Part shown: positions 48,018 through 58,814 of the stretch, in pieces
How the letters are laid out: each line of letters opens with the position of its first letter
How positions within the stretch are numbered: position 1 is the stretch's first letter
Origin: Cryobacterium arcticum
GTDB taxonomy: Bacteria > Actinomycetota > Actinomycetes > Actinomycetales > Microbacteriaceae
NCBI RefSeq assembly: GCF_001679725.1
Contig: NZ_CP016282.1
Span: 1,984,001 to 2,048,000, forward strand
Length of the DNA: 64,000 nt
Direction of reading: 5' to 3'
Translations under genes and position numbers: made by a program
Notes under the pieces: model-generated
The model's input: only the letters and a program-made list of their open reading frames with translations
The model's database searches: none
Told to the model about the DNA's origin: nothing

Positions 48018-49636
48018 GTTTCCGGATCTCGGTGAGCGGTGCGGCGGCAGAGGCCGTCCGCACCGTGGTTCCCACACTGGTCGCCGACCTGATCGCCTCA
48101 GGCATCACGTCGCTCGACCCTGCCCTGTGGGGACCCGAGGCGGAGGAAGAGGCCGGCACACGGCTCGGTTGGACCGAGTCCGTGGCCACCTCCCGTCCCC
48201 TCGTCGCCGAGATCTCCGCGCTGCGCGAGGAACTCCACACGCGAGGCGTCACTCACATCGTCCTGGCCGGCATGGGCGGTTCGTCGCTCGCCCCCGAGGT
48301 CATCACGCTCACCAGCGGTGTCCACCTCACGGTGCTCGACGCGACCGACCCCGGCCAGGTGCGGGCGGCGCTGACCGACCGAATCGAGTCCACCGCCCTG
48401 GTGGTGTCGTCGAAGTCGGGCGGCACCGTGGAGACCGACAGCCAGCGTCGGGTCTTCGAACGTGCCTTCCAGGACCGCGGGATCGACCCCGCCGAGCGCA
48501 TCATCGTGGTCACCGACCCCGGCTCACCGCTCGAGGCGTCGGCCAGGGAAGCCGGCTACCGGGTGTTCACCGCCGACCCGACCGTCGGCGGACGCTTCTC
48601 GGCGCTGACCGCGTTCGGCCTCGTGCCGTCCGGCCTGGCCGGGGTGGACGTCGGACAACTCCTCGACGAAGCCGACGCCGTCTCCCTGACCCTGGCCGTC
48701 GACTCCGTGGACAACCCCGGTCTCATCCTCGGAGCGGCGATCGCCGCGGCTGCTCCGCGACGAGACAAGCTCGCCATCGTCTCCGACGGCACCCACATCG
48801 TGGGTTTCGCCGATTGGGCCGAGCAGCTCATCGCCGAGTCCACGGGCAAGCGCGGCACGGGCATCCTGCCCGTGGTGCTTGACGCGGATGCGCCTGAGCT
48901 CACGGCTTCACTGCCCGACCTGCAGATCCTGCGCGTCGTAGCGGATGCCGGCGACGAGGTCTTCGTGCCCCTCGACGGCACGGACCATGACGGTGCCGAC
49001 GAGATCCGCGTCAGCGGAACCCTTGGCGCACAGTTCCTGGTCTGGGAGTACGCGACCGTCGTCGCGGGCCGGCTGCTCGGGATCAACCCGTTCGACCAGC
49101 CCGACGTCGAATCCGCCAAGACCGCCACCCGCGGGCTGCTCGATGCCCGTCCGGCTCCCGAACCCGCTGCGTTCATTGCCGACGGCATCGAGATCCGCGG
49201 TACGCCACACGTCATCGGCGCGGCCAGCGACCTGGCCGGCGCCGTCGACGCGTTGCTCGAAGAACTCGGCCCGGACGGGTACGTCGCTGTCCAGGCGTAC
49301 GCGGACCGCGTGGCACTCCCCCAGCTCGCCGAACTGCGCGCGCTCCTGGCGACGCTGTCGCGCCGTCCGGTCACCTTCGGCTGGGGCCCCCGGTTCCTGC
49401 ACTCCACCGGCCAGTTCCACAAGGGTGGCACCCCCACCGGCGTGTTCCTGCAGATCCTCAGCACCCCCGCTGAAGACCTTGAGATCCCGGGCCGTCCGTT
49501 CACCTTCGGTGAGCTCATCCAGGCCCAGGCCGCCGGCGACGCCAGCGTCCTCGCCGAGCACGGTCGTCCGGTCCTCACCCTCACGTTGACCGACCCGGCT
49601 GCGAACATCAGTACCCTGTTCGCCGCAGTCCGGTAA
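48014..49636 (+). CDS. pgi: Glucose-6-phosphate isomerase
   Basis: A 540-residue SIS-fold enzyme. The phosphate-binding [12 protein letters not shown] and the second-domain ARVGG-like HKGGTPTG are visible, with [13 protein letters not shown] at the N-terminal part. The sequence belongs to the divergent actinobacterial type that in other bacteria occurs fused behind transaldolase. It connects glycolysis with the oxidative pentose branch. GTG start inside the tal stop. Confidence 0.9.
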   Translation: MSFRISVSGAAAEAVRTVVPTLVADLIASGITSLDPALWGPEAEEEAGTRLGWTESVATSRPLVAEISALREELHTRGVTHIVLAGMGGSSLAPEVITLTSGVHLTVLDATDPGQVRAALTDRIESTALVVSSKSGGTVETDSQRRVFERAFQDRGIDPAERIIVVTDPGSPLEASAREAGYRVFTADPTVGGRFSALTAFGLVPSGLAGVDVGQLLDEADAVSLTLAVDSVDNPGLILGAAIAAAAPRRDKLAIVSDGTHIVGFADWAEQLIAESTGKRGTGILPVVLDADAPELTASLPDLQILRVVADAGDEVFVPLDGTDHDGADEIRVSGTLGAQFLVWEYATVVAGRLLGINPFDQPDVESAKTATRGLLDARPAPEPAAFIADGIEIRGTPHVIGAASDLAGAVDALLEELGPDGYVAVQAYADRVALPQLAELRALLATLSRRPVTFGWGPRFLHSTGQFHKGGTPTGVFLQILSTPAEDLEIPGRPFTFGELIQAQAAGDASVLAEHGRPVLTLTLTDPAANISTLFAAVR

Positions 49637-49680
49637 GTCACGCCCCCGCTTCTGTTCACTGTCACCCTCTAAGGAGCTGC

Positions 49681-51222
49681 ATGTCCCCGGTGGAAATCAC
49701 CCCGGAGTTCAATCCGTTGCGTTCACCCTCCGATTACCGCCTGAATCGCATTGCGGGGCCCTCGAGCCTTGTGATCTTCGGCGTCACCGGAGACCTGTCG
49801 CGGAAGAAACTCATGCCCGCCGTCTACGACCTCGCCAACCGGGGCCTCTTGCCGCCTGGATTCGCTCTCGTCGGGTTCGCCCGCCGGGACTGGGACAACC
49901 AGGACTTCATGCAGGTCGTGCACGACTCCGTCAAGGAGTACGCCCGCACCGAGTTCCACGAAGATGTCTGGGCGCAGCTGGCCGAGGGAATCCGGTTCGT
50001 CCCGGGAACCTTCGACGACGACGCGGCCTTCGAGCTCCTCAAGGAGACCATCGAGGAACTGGACCGGGAGCGGGGAACCATGGGCAACCATGCGTTCTAC
50101 CTGTCGATCCCGCCCAAGGCGTTCCCCCAGGTCACGGAGCAGCTGCGTCGCTCCGGTCTGGCCGAGCAGAAGAACGGCCAGTGGCGCCGCGTCGTCATCG
50201 AGAAGCCCTTCGGCAGCGACCTGAAGACCGCCCGCGAGCTCAACGACGTCGTCGAATCGGTCTTCCCGGCCGACTCCGTCTTCCGCATCGACCACTACCT
50301 GGGTAAGGAGACGGTGCAGAACATCCTCGCGCTGCGCTTCGCGAACCAGTTGTACGAACCCATCTGGAACGCCAACTACGTCGACCACGTGCAGATCACC
50401 ATGGCCGAGGACATCGGCGTCGGCGGCCGGGCCGGGTACTACGACGGCATCGGCGCGGCGCGCGACGTGATCCAGAACCACCTCCTGCAGCTCCTGGCGC
50501 TCACCGCCATGGAGGAGCCGATCTCCTTCGACGCCGCGGACCTCCGCACCGAGAAGGAGAAGGTGCTCGCTTCCGTACGGTTGCCGGAGGACCTGGCCAC
50601 GGGCACCGCCCGCGGACAGTACGCCGGCGGCTGGCAGGGTGGCGAGAAGATCCTCGGCTTCCTGGAAGAAGACGGCATGAACCCGGAGTCGCTGACGGAG
50701 ACGTACGCGGCCCTGCGCCTGGAGATCGATACCCGACGCTGGTCCGGGGTGCCGTTCTACCTGCGCGCCGGCAAGCGCCTGGGCCGCCGCGTCACGGAGA
50801 TCGCTGTGGTGTTCAAGCGAGCACCCCAGTACCTCTTCGAGAAGAGCCAGACGGCCGCTCTCGGTGAGAACGCCCTGGTGATCCGGGTGCAGCCCGACGA
50901 GGGCGTGACCATCCGGTTCGGATCCAAGGTGCCCGGTGTCGGCATGCAGGTGCGCGACGTGACCATGGACTTCGGTTACGGCCACGCGTTCACCGAAGCC
51001 AGCCCCGAGGCGTACGAACGCCTGATCCTGGACGTCCTGCTGGGCGACCCGCCGCTCTTCCCCCGCCACGAAGAGGTCGAGCTATCGTGGAAGATCCTCG
51101 ACCCCATCGAAGAATTCTGGGCAACCCAGGGTCAACCGGAACAGTACCGACCCGGAACCTGGGGGCCCGCATCAGCCGACGAACTGCTGTCACGAGACGG
51201 CCGGAACTGGAGACGCCCATGA
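49681..51222 (+). CDS. zwf: Glucose-6-phosphate 1-dehydrogenase
   Basis: A 513-residue enzyme. The dinucleotide motif GVTGDLSRKKLMPA is at 38-51, RIDHYLGKETVQN has the catalytic His, and EKPFGSD is near 180. It makes 6-phosphogluconolactone and NADPH. Its stop overlaps the opcA start (ATGA). AAGGAG precedes the ATG at 49681. Confidence 0.97.
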   Translation: MSPVEITPEFNPLRSPSDYRLNRIAGPSSLVIFGVTGDLSRKKLMPAVYDLANRGLLPPGFALVGFARRDWDNQDFMQVVHDSVKEYARTEFHEDVWAQLAEGIRFVPGTFDDDAAFELLKETIEELDRERGTMGNHAFYLSIPPKAFPQVTEQLRRSGLAEQKNGQWRRVVIEKPFGSDLKTARELNDVVESVFPADSVFRIDHYLGKETVQNILALRFANQLYEPIWNANYVDHVQITMAEDIGVGGRAGYYDGIGAARDVIQNHLLQLLALTAMEEPISFDAADLRTEKEKVLASVRLPEDLATGTARGQYAGGWQGGEKILGFLEEDGMNPESLTETYAALRLEIDTRRWSGVPFYLRAGKRLGRRVTEIAVVFKRAPQYLFEKSQTAALGENALVIRVQPDEGVTIRFGSKVPGVGMQVRDVTMDFGYGHAFTEASPEAYERLILDVLLGDPPLFPRHEEVELSWKILDPIEEFWATQGQPEQYRPGTWGPASADELLSRDGRNWRRP

Positions 51223-52178
51223 TCGTCGATCTGCCGGACACCACCACGTCCAAGATTTCCAAGGCGCTCGTGCGCATCCGGGAAGAGGGCGGCGCTGTCG
51301 CACTCGGCCGGGTGCTCACCCTCATCATCGCCGCCGAACTCGGCCATGAGGAAGAGGCCATCGAAGCGGCCAACGACGCCTCCCGGGAACACCCCATGCG
51401 CGTGATCGTCCTGTCGACCCAGCCCGACGGCGCCGCTGCCTGCGACCCGCGTGTCGACGCGGAGATCCGGGTCGGCGGAGACGCCGGCGCCAGCGAGGTC
51501 ATCGTGCTGCGCGCCTACGGTGACGCCGCCAGCGACCCGGAGAGCCTGGTCACCGGCCTGCTGCTCCCCGACGCCCCAGTCGTGGCCTGGTGGCCCGGTG
51601 AGGCGCCTGAGGTGCCCGCCGAGTCGCCCCTGGGCCGCATCGCGTACCGTCGCATCACGGATGCGTCGGCGCAGGACGACCCGCAGGCCGCGCTCACCCG
51701 GATCTGCTCGACGTACCGCCCCGGCGACACCGACTTCGCCTGGACGCGTCTGACGCTCTGGCGGGCCCAGCTCGCCGCGGTGCTCGACCAGCCACCCTAC
51801 GAGTCCATCACCGCCGTGTCCGTGACGGGGGCGGCCGACTCCCCCTCCACGACCCTGCTCGCGGCCTGGCTGCAGCTGCAGCTGCAGGTACCCGTGGACT
51901 ACGAACTCACCTCGGGTGAGAACTCGAACGGGATCCGCGGCGTGCACCTCACCCGCGCATCCGGTGTCATCTCCCTGGAGCGCGAGGTCCCCGGAATCGC
52001 CACGCTGACCCAGCCGGGCCAGCCGGTGCAGGATCTGACGCTCAAGCGCCGCAGCCTGCGGGATTGCCTGAGCGACGAACTCCGCCGCCTCGACCCCGAC
52101 GAACTGTACGGCGAGGTCATCACGCGTGGCCTGCCGCAGCTCACGGGCGCCACCACACCGACCGGAGGTCACTCATGA
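51219..52178 (+). CDS. opcA: Glucose-6-phosphate dehydrogenase assembly protein OpcA
   Basis: A 319-residue OpcA protein. It starts MIVDLPDTTTSKISKALVRIREEGG and has RVIVLSTQPDG and VVAWWPGEAPEVPAESPLG, typical of the actinobacterial form. OpcA binds Zwf and raises its activity in a redox-sensitive way. Both ends overlap neighbours by four bases, so zwf, opcA and pgl are one translational unit. Confidence 0.95.
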   Translation: MIVDLPDTTTSKISKALVRIREEGGAVALGRVLTLIIAAELGHEEEAIEAANDASREHPMRVIVLSTQPDGAAACDPRVDAEIRVGGDAGASEVIVLRAYGDAASDPESLVTGLLLPDAPVVAWWPGEAPEVPAESPLGRIAYRRITDASAQDDPQAALTRICSTYRPGDTDFAWTRLTLWRAQLAAVLDQPPYESITAVSVTGAADSPSTTLLAAWLQLQLQVPVDYELTSGENSNGIRGVHLTRASGVISLEREVPGIATLTQPGQPVQDLTLKRRSLRDCLSDELRRLDPDELYGEVITRGLPQLTGATTPTGGHS

Positions 52179-52945
52179 CACACGACAGGCGTGTACTCGT
52201 ACACGACGACAAGGCGGCGCTCATCGAGTCCGTCGCCACGCGGTTCCTCACCAAGATGGCCGACATCCTGCACGAACAGGGCCACGCGCATGTCGTGCTC
52301 ACCGGCGGAAGCGTCGGGACCGGTGTGCTGGAGGCCATCAACGCCTCCCCCGACCGTGACAGCGTGAACTGGTCCAAGATCGACGTCTGGTGGGGCGACG
52401 AGCGTTGGGTCCCCCGGGGTCATGCCGACCGCAACGAGGGGCAGGCCCGCGCGGCCCTGCTCGACCACATCGATATTCCGGCCGGCAACGTGCACGCGTT
52501 CCCCGCGTCCGACGAGGGCCTGGACATCGATGCGGCCGCTGATCGATATGCGGCCGAGCTCAAGTCGATGGCCGCCCCGGAGTCCACGGTGCCGCAGTTC
52601 GACGTCACGTTCCTCGGCGTCGGTCCGGACGGTCACATCGCTTCCCTGTTCCCGCACATGCAGGGTATCCGGGAGAACGACCTCACGGTCATCGCGGTGC
52701 TGAACTCACCCAAGCCGCCGCCCGAACGTCTGAGCCTCACCCGCTGGGTAATCAACTCGTCCGAGCGCATCTGGCTTGTGGTCTCCGGTCCCGACAAGGC
52801 ATCGGCCCTCGGCCTCGCCCTGGCCGGCGCCAGCCGTGACGAGGTGCCCGTTGCGGGCATCCGTGGCCGGCACTACACGGACTTCTTCGTGGACGGAGAG
52901 GCGGCCGCCGAGGTCCCGGAGAACCTGATCGAGCAGCCGCAGTAG
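52175..52945 (+). CDS. pgl: 6-phosphogluconolactonase
   Basis: A 256-residue enzyme. VVLTGGSVGTGVLEAI is the NagB-like substrate-binding turn, VWWGDERWVPRGHADRNEGQ has the catalytic His region, and FLGVGPDGHIASLFP and the late SGPDKASAL complete the pattern. It opens the lactone made by Zwf. The ATG overlaps the opcA stop. A 15-bp hairpin ends the unit. Confidence 0.95.
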   Translation: MTHDRRVLVHDDKAALIESVATRFLTKMADILHEQGHAHVVLTGGSVGTGVLEAINASPDRDSVNWSKIDVWWGDERWVPRGHADRNEGQARAALLDHIDIPAGNVHAFPASDEGLDIDAAADRYAAELKSMAAPESTVPQFDVTFLGVGPDGHIASLFPHMQGIRENDLTVIAVLNSPKPPPERLSLTRWVINSSERIWLVVSGPDKASALGLALAGASRDEVPVAGIRGRHYTDFFVDGEAAAEVPENLIEQPQ

Positions 52946-52963
52946 GCGACTCCAGGCAGAACA

Positions 52964-52997
52964 AAAGCGCATCGGTTCCGAGGAACCGATGCGCTTT
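52964..52997. terminator. Bidirectional terminator between pgl and rbpA
   Basis: AAAGCGCATCGGTTC pairs perfectly with its complement over a CGAG loop. A-rich and T-rich ends make it work for both convergent genes. Confidence 0.88.
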
Positions 52998-53041
52998 CTG
53001 TATTGCCTGCGCGCTGTGCGATGGGCCGTTGCCCACCTCAG

Positions 53042-53410
53042 TCAGTTGGTGGCGCTGAGCTTCCCGCGACGCACCCGGAGCTGCTGGAGGGCCTCCTCGA
53101 GGAGGGACTCGGCCTCTTCCTCGGTGCGACGCTCCTTGACGTAGGCCAGGTGGGTCTTGTAGGGCTCGAGCTTGACCACCGACGGCGGGTTCTCCTTGTC
53201 CCGGCCAGCGGGCAGACCCGAGGACGGGCAGTCGATGGTGTCGGGGATTTCCTCGTCGGGCAGGTTCGCGGCGAAGTAACGCACCGTCTCGTTGCCGAGG
53301 GCGTCCCAGTAGGAGACCCGGATGCGATCGGCGTGGAAACCACGGTCCTGCTCGCCCATGGGGCCCGCTCCGACTCGCGAGCCGCGAATAGCGCTTCCGC
53401 CAGATGCCAT
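53042..53410 (-). CDS. rbpA: RNA polymerase-binding protein RbpA
   Basis: A 122-residue actinobacterial RbpA. The N-terminal tail MASGGSAIRGSRVG, the core RVSYWDALGNETVRYFAANLPDEEIPDTIDCPSSGL and the C-terminal sigma-interacting helix ERRTEEEAESLLEEALQQLR are all present. Only one cysteine remains of the ancestral zinc site. It stabilises the open complex with the main sigma factor. GGAGG lies 6 nt before the ATG. Confidence 0.96.
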   Translation of the reverse strand: MASGGSAIRGSRVGAGPMGEQDRGFHADRIRVSYWDALGNETVRYFAANLPDEEIPDTIDCPSSGLPAGRDKENPPSVVKLEPYKTHLAYVKERRTEEEAESLLEEALQQLRVRRGKLSATN

Positions 53411-53568
53411 TGTGTTCCTCCGCTTGAAAACTGTTCGGCTGGTTCAGGTTGTCTGCTGCTGGTCCGGTCGCGCCGTGGGTGACCGGATGCGACGGTGTCG
53501 CGAGCTGGTGCCGTAGCCCTGGTTGCCGGCCCGGTCCGCTGGTGAGCGGGCGGGCGGCAGCCGTCAGG

Positions 53569-53820
53569 CTACGCGCCGGTATCGAATTTGGTGATCAGGC
53601 CGAGCACGACGATGCAGGAGATCCACAACACGGCCAGGATGATGGTGATGCGGTTGAGGTTCCGTTCGGCGACGCCGGAGGCGCCAAGGTTGGAGGTGAC
53701 GCCGCCGCCGAACATGTCGGACAGCCCGCCGCCGCGCCCCTTGTGGAGCAAAATGAGCATAGTGAGCAGGAGGCTCGTGATACCGAGCAGAACCTGCAAT
53801 ACAACCTGGAGAATCTCCAC
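53569..53820 (-). CDS. secG: Preprotein translocase subunit SecG
   Basis: An 83-residue protein with two membrane helices (about 4-24 and 57-76). The loop LHKGRGGGLSDMFGGG is diagnostic for SecG. It assists SecYEG during protein export. GTG start with GAAAGG upstream. A terminator lies between it and tpiA. A weak hairpin at 53536-53549 downstream could end its own transcript. The remaining spacer to rbpA holds no gene. Confidence 0.95.
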   Translation of the reverse strand: MEILQVVLQVLLGITSLLLTMLILLHKGRGGGLSDMFGGGVTSNLGASGVAERNLNRITIILAVLWISCIVVLGLITKFDTGA

Positions 53821-53890
53821 GCGAAACCTTTCACAAAACGATGGGCGCTAGAGCTCCACCAAGACCACTGGCAATTATAGCCTGACGGCA

Positions 53891-53932
53891 AAACGAAACC
53901 CGCCGCACCCCCCGAGTGGGGGATGTGGCGGG
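53891..53932 (-). terminator. Intrinsic terminator after tpiA
   Basis: On the minus strand, CCCGCC and CCCCC pair with GGGGG and GGCGGG around small loops, followed by TTTCGTTTT. Confidence 0.85.
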
Positions 53933-53938
53933 CGTTCG

Positions 53939-54730
53939 TTACAGTCCGACGTGCTTCTGGAACCGGACGATGCTCGAGAACTCGGTGATGTCGAGGCTCG
54001 CACCGCCGACCAGGGCGCCGTCGACGTTCGGTTCCTTCATGAAACCGGCGATGTTGACGCCCTTGACCGAACCACCGTAGAGGATCCGGGTCTTGTCCGC
54101 GACGTCCTGGCCGAGCACCTCGGCGAGGGTCGTCCGGAGCGCTGCAGCGACCTGTTCGGCCTGGTCGGGAGTTGCGGCCTGGCCGGAGCCGATGGCCCAG
54201 ACCGGCTCGTACGCCACAACGATGTCAGCGGCGTTGTCGACACCCGCGAGGGCTGCCTTCAACTGTGCGACGGGAACTGCGCTGGGGCCGTGCAGCTCGA
54301 GGTCCGCGGCGGTTTCGCCGACGCAGATGATCGGAACCAGGTTGTGCTTCAACGCTGCGGTCACCTTGGCGGCGACGACCTCGTCGGTCTCGTTGTGCAG
54401 GGTGCGTCGCTCGGAGTGACCGATGAGCACGTACTGGCACTCGAGTGCGGCCAGGAACGCCGCCGAGATCTCACCCGTGTATGCGCCGGACTCCTGGGTG
54501 GAGACGTCCTGTCCGCCGTATGCCAGCGGCAGCTTGTCGGCCGCCACGAGCGTCTGCACGCTGCGGAGGTCGGTGAAGGGCGGGAACACGGCGACCTCGG
54601 TGGAGGTGAAGTCGTGGCCGGCGTCCTTGAGGCTCCAGGCGAGCTTCTGGACGAACGCGATGGCCTGGAGGTGGTCCAGGTTCATCTTCCAGTTGCCCGC
54701 GATCAGTGGGACACGCGTGTTTACTGCCAT
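53939..54730 (-). CDS. tpiA: Triosephosphate isomerase
   Basis: A 263-residue TIM barrel enzyme. Lys in GNWKMNLDH, the electrophile His in IGHSERR, the catalytic base Glu in AYEPVWAIGSG and the phosphate loop YGGSVKG are present. It interconverts dihydroxyacetone phosphate and glyceraldehyde-3-phosphate. Its ATG lies 10 nt inside the pgk gene, so the two are translationally coupled. Confidence 0.97.
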   Translation of the reverse strand: MAVNTRVPLIAGNWKMNLDHLQAIAFVQKLAWSLKDAGHDFTSTEVAVFPPFTDLRSVQTLVAADKLPLAYGGQDVSTQESGAYTGEISAAFLAALECQYVLIGHSERRTLHNETDEVVAAKVTAALKHNLVPIICVGETAADLELHGPSAVPVAQLKAALAGVDNAADIVVAYEPVWAIGSGQAATPDQAEQVAAALRTTLAEVLGQDVADKTRILYGGSVKGVNIAGFMKEPNVDGALVGGASLDITEFSSIVRFQKHVGL

Positions 54731-55935
54731 CCGAGGACCTCCAGTCCTGGCAGTCGCTTGCCCTCGAGGAACTCGAGGCTGGCGCCACCGCCGGTAGAAA
54801 TATGACCGAACTGGTCATCGTTGAAACCGAGGATGCGAACTGCGGCGGCGGAGTCTCCTCCACCGACGACGCTGAGTCCGTTGACCTCGGTCAGAGCGGC
54901 GGCAACCGTGCGGGTGCCGTCGGCGAAGGGTGCCAGCTCGAACACGCCCATGGGGCCGTTCCAGAAGACGGTCTTCGACTCACGGATGATCGCTGCGAAC
55001 GCAGCGGCCGTGTCCGGTCCGATGTCCAGGCCCAGGCCGGCAGCGCCGAACGGGGTGTCCTCGATCTGATCGGCCGGCGTGGTGACGTACTCGGCGTCTG
55101 CCCCGAACTTGGAGGCGACGACGACGTCCGTCGGCAGCACGATCTTGACGCCGAGGCGCTCGGCCTCGGCGAGGTAACCGCGCACGGTTTCGATCTGGTC
55201 GACCTCGAGCAGGCTCGCGCCGACCTTGTGGCCCTGGGCCGCGAGGAAGGTGAAGAGCATGCCGCCGCCGATGAGCAGCGAGTTCACCCGCGGAAGCAGG
55301 TGTCCGATGACGCCGAGCTTGTCCGAAACCTTCGAGCCGCCGAGGATCACCGTGTACGGCGCCTCCGGCTTCTCGGTGAGGCGGTCGAGCACGTCGAGCT
55401 CTGCTGCGATGAGCAGGCCGGCGGCGCTCGGCAGGATCTGGGCCAGGTCGAAGACGCTGGCCTGCTTGCGGTGCACGACACCGAAGCCGTCGGAGACGAG
55501 GGCATCGCCGAGGGCGGAGAGCTCGGTGGCGAACGCCACCCGCTCTGCGTCGACCTTGCTGGTCTCCCCCGCGTTGAAGCGGAGGTTCTCCAGAACGACG
55601 ATGTCGCCGTCCGCCAGGGCCGCGACGGCGGCCTGGGCGGATTCGCCGACGGTGTCCGTGGCGAATGCCACGGGGGAACCGATCAGTTCAGCCAGGCGTG
55701 CCGCTACCGGCGCGAGGCTGTACTTGGGGTTGACCTGGCCGTCGGGGCGCCCGAGGTGAGAAACGATCACCAGACGGGCGCCCTGTTCGACCAAGGCCTT
55801 GAGGGTGGGCAGGGACGCCCGCACACGGCCATCGTCGGTGATCTGGCCGTCTTTCAACGGAACGTTCAGATCACACCGAACGATGACGCGCTTGCCGTGG
55901 AGCGATCCCAGCGATTCGATAGTGCGAAGCGTCAC
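54721..55935 (-). CDS. pgk: Phosphoglycerate kinase
   Basis: A 404-residue enzyme. The N-terminal VIVRCDLNVPLKDG and HLGRPDG, the hinge, and the C-terminal nucleotide-binding GPMGVFE and GGDSAAA are visible. GTG start with AGGGGAC upstream. It lies between gap and tpiA in the usual glycolytic order gap-pgk-tpiA. Confidence 0.97.
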   Translation of the reverse strand: MTLRTIESLGSLHGKRVIVRCDLNVPLKDGQITDDGRVRASLPTLKALVEQGARLVIVSHLGRPDGQVNPKYSLAPVAARLAELIGSPVAFATDTVGESAQAAVAALADGDIVVLENLRFNAGETSKVDAERVAFATELSALGDALVSDGFGVVHRKQASVFDLAQILPSAAGLLIAAELDVLDRLTEKPEAPYTVILGGSKVSDKLGVIGHLLPRVNSLLIGGGMLFTFLAAQGHKVGASLLEVDQIETVRGYLAEAERLGVKIVLPTDVVVASKFGADAEYVTTPADQIEDTPFGAAGLGLDIGPDTAAAFAAIIRESKTVFWNGPMGVFELAPFADGTRTVAAALTEVNGLSVVGGGDSAAAVRILGFNDDQFGHISTGGGASLEFLEGKRLPGLEVLGWQ

Positions 55936-55949
55936 TGCGAGTCCCCTAG

Positions 55950-56966
<1,017 letters not shown>

Positions 56967-57045
56967 TTATTGATGGCGCGTGTGGCGCCGGTGGTGGGGA
57001 TGAAAAAAGCGAAAGTGGTGGGGGCGGCCTGTGGGCCGATGAGCG

Positions 57046-57672
57046 CTACGAGAGTAGCAGCAGGCCGTTGGTCTTCTCCTGGGCGGCGAGGAAGCGGGCC
57101 TGCACGTTTTCCCAGTCGACGATGTTCCAAAATGCCTTCACGTAGTCGGCACGAACGTTCTGGTAGTCGAGGTAGTACGCGTGCTCCCAGACGTCGAGCA
57201 TGAGCACGGGAACGGTGCCGGCAGCGAAGTTGGCCTGCTGGTCGAAGAACTGCTGGATGATCAGGCGCTGCCCGATCGAGTCCCACGCGAGCACCGACCA
57301 GCCGGAGCCCTGTACGCCCATCGCGGTCGCCGCGAAGTGCGCCTGGAACTTGTCGAAGGAGCCGAAGAAGTCATCGATGGCGCTGGCGAGTTCGCCGATG
57401 GGCTTGTCGCCGCCGTTCGGGGACATGTTGGTCCAGAAGATCGAGTGGTTGACGTGTCCGCCGAGGTTGAACGCGAGGTCCTTTTCCAGCTTGTTGACGT
57501 AGCCGAGGCTGCCGGAATCGCGGGCCTCCGCCAGCTGGGCCAGGGCCGTGTTGGCGCCGGTGACGTACGCCTGGTGGTGCTTGCTGTGGTGGAGTTCCAT
57601 GATGGTGCCGCTGATGCTCGGCGCGAGAGCCGAGTAGTCGTAAGCCAGTTCAGGCAGGGTGTATTCGGCCAT
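57046..57672 (-). CDS. sodA: Superoxide dismutase, Fe/Mn type
   Basis: A 208-residue protein. Metal ligands lie in [11 protein letters not shown] (His28), [12 protein letters not shown], and [11 protein letters not shown] (Asp and His). [10 protein letters not shown] and the Gln-rich FFDQQANF do not allow a sure call of the metal. It removes superoxide in the cytoplasm. GAGGAG lies upstream of the ATG. It stands between the glycolytic genes and whiA and is probably transcribed on its own; TAGACT on the minus strand near 57746 is a possible -10. Confidence 0.95.
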   Translation of the reverse strand: MAEYTLPELAYDYSALAPSISGTIMELHHSKHHQAYVTGANTALAQLAEARDSGSLGYVNKLEKDLAFNLGGHVNHSIFWTNMSPNGGDKPIGELASAIDDFFGSFDKFQAHFAATAMGVQGSGWSVLAWDSIGQRLIIQQFFDQQANFAAGTVPVLMLDVWEHAYYLDYQNVRADYVKAFWNIVDWENVQARFLAAQEKTNGLLLLS

Positions 57673-57693
57673 AGCTCATATCTCCTCATTTAT

Positions 57694-57721
57694 GTGGCGG
57701 CGGCAGGATTTCTCCCGCCAC
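57694..57721. terminator. Hairpin between whiA and sodA
   Basis: GTGGCGG and CCGCCAC pair over a 14-nt loop, upstream of the sodA Shine-Dalgarno and downstream of the whiA stop. It may end whiA transcripts or lie in the sodA leader. Confidence 0.4.
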
Positions 57722-57776
57722 CTGCACTGTAAGTGACCTTTTTAGTCTACTCAGGTGGATAGGGGACGTTAGTCCC

Positions 57777-58757
57777 TCACACGTCGTCGAGGTCAGCGGG
57801 CAGGTTCGCGTCGGTGCCGGGGATCCCGAGGTCGACGGCCTTCTTGTCGGCCATCGCGAGCAGCCGGCGGATGCGCCCGGCGACGGCGTCCTTGGTCATC
57901 GGCGGGTCGGCGTGGTGACCGAGCTCGTCGAGGCTGGAGTCGCGGAACGACAGCCGCAGCTCCCCCGCATACCGCAGGTGCTCGGGGATGTCGTCTCCGA
58001 GGATCTCCATGGCCCTATCCACGCGGGCGCAGGCGGCGACGGCGGCCTGCGCGGAGCGGCGGAGGTTGGCGTCGTCGAAGTTGACCAGGCGGTTCGCGGT
58101 GGCGCGCACCTCGCGGCGCTGCCGCAGGGCCTCCCAGTTGAGCACGGTCTCCTGGGCGCCCATCTGCACGAGCATGGCGCCGATGGCGTCACCGTCACGG
58201 ATGACGACGCGGTGCACACCGCGCACCTCGCGCGCCTTCGCGACGATGCCGAGGCGTCCGGCCGCGCCCACGATGGCCATGGCGGCCTCGTTGCCCGGGC
58301 AGACGACCTCGAGCGCGGCCGAGCGGCCGGGATCGGTCAGTGAGCCGGCCGCGAGAAACGCACCGCGCCAGACGGCCGCGATCTCGTCCTTGGACCCGGT
58401 GGTCAGTCGGTTGGGCAGGCCGCGGATCGGGCGGCGTCGGGCATCGAGCAGGCCGGTCTGTCGCGCGAGGGTCTCGCCGCCCTCGAGCACCCGGACGAGG
58501 TAGTGGTTGGTGCGGCGCAGGCCGGAGGCCGTGATCACGGAGACGTCGCTGCGGACGCCGTAGAGCTCGGCGAGGTCCTTGCGTACCCTCCGGGCCAGCA
58601 GGGCGGTGTCGAGTTCCGACTCGATGGCGATGCGGCCGGAGATCATGTGCAGACCACCGGAGAATCGCAGGATCGTGGCCAGTTCGGCCGCCCGGACCGT
58701 GGTCTTCGAAACCTCGACGCGTGCTAGTTCATCTTTGACGTCGATGGTGAGTGCCAA
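57777..58757 (-). CDS. whiA: WhiA sporulation/cell-division regulator
   Basis: A 326-residue WhiA. The N terminus [17 protein letters not shown] is typical, followed by the LAGLIDADG-like domain ([17 protein letters not shown]) and a C-terminal helix-turn-helix ([28 protein letters not shown]). In Streptomyces it activates division genes with WhiB; in other actinobacteria the role is less clear. TTG appears to be the start codon at 58757, with GGAAA upstream; no ATG fits the conserved N terminus. It lies 57 nt downstream of rapZ. Confidence 0.94.
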   Translation of the reverse strand: MALTIDVKDELARVEVSKTTVRAAELATILRFSGGLHMISGRIAIESELDTALLARRVRKDLAELYGVRSDVSVITASGLRRTNHYLVRVLEGGETLARQTGLLDARRRPIRGLPNRLTTGSKDEIAAVWRGAFLAAGSLTDPGRSAALEVVCPGNEAAMAIVGAAGRLGIVAKAREVRGVHRVVIRDGDAIGAMLVQMGAQETVLNWEALRQRREVRATANRLVNFDDANLRRSAQAAVAACARVDRAMEILGDDIPEHLRYAGELRLSFRDSSLDELGHHADPPMTKDAVAGRIRRLLAMADKKAVDLGIPGTDANLPADLDDV

Positions 58758-58814
58758 TCGTCATTTCCATTCTGTTGTTCGGGCCTGCCGTCGTGGTCGA
58801 CGGCGGGCCTGCCG

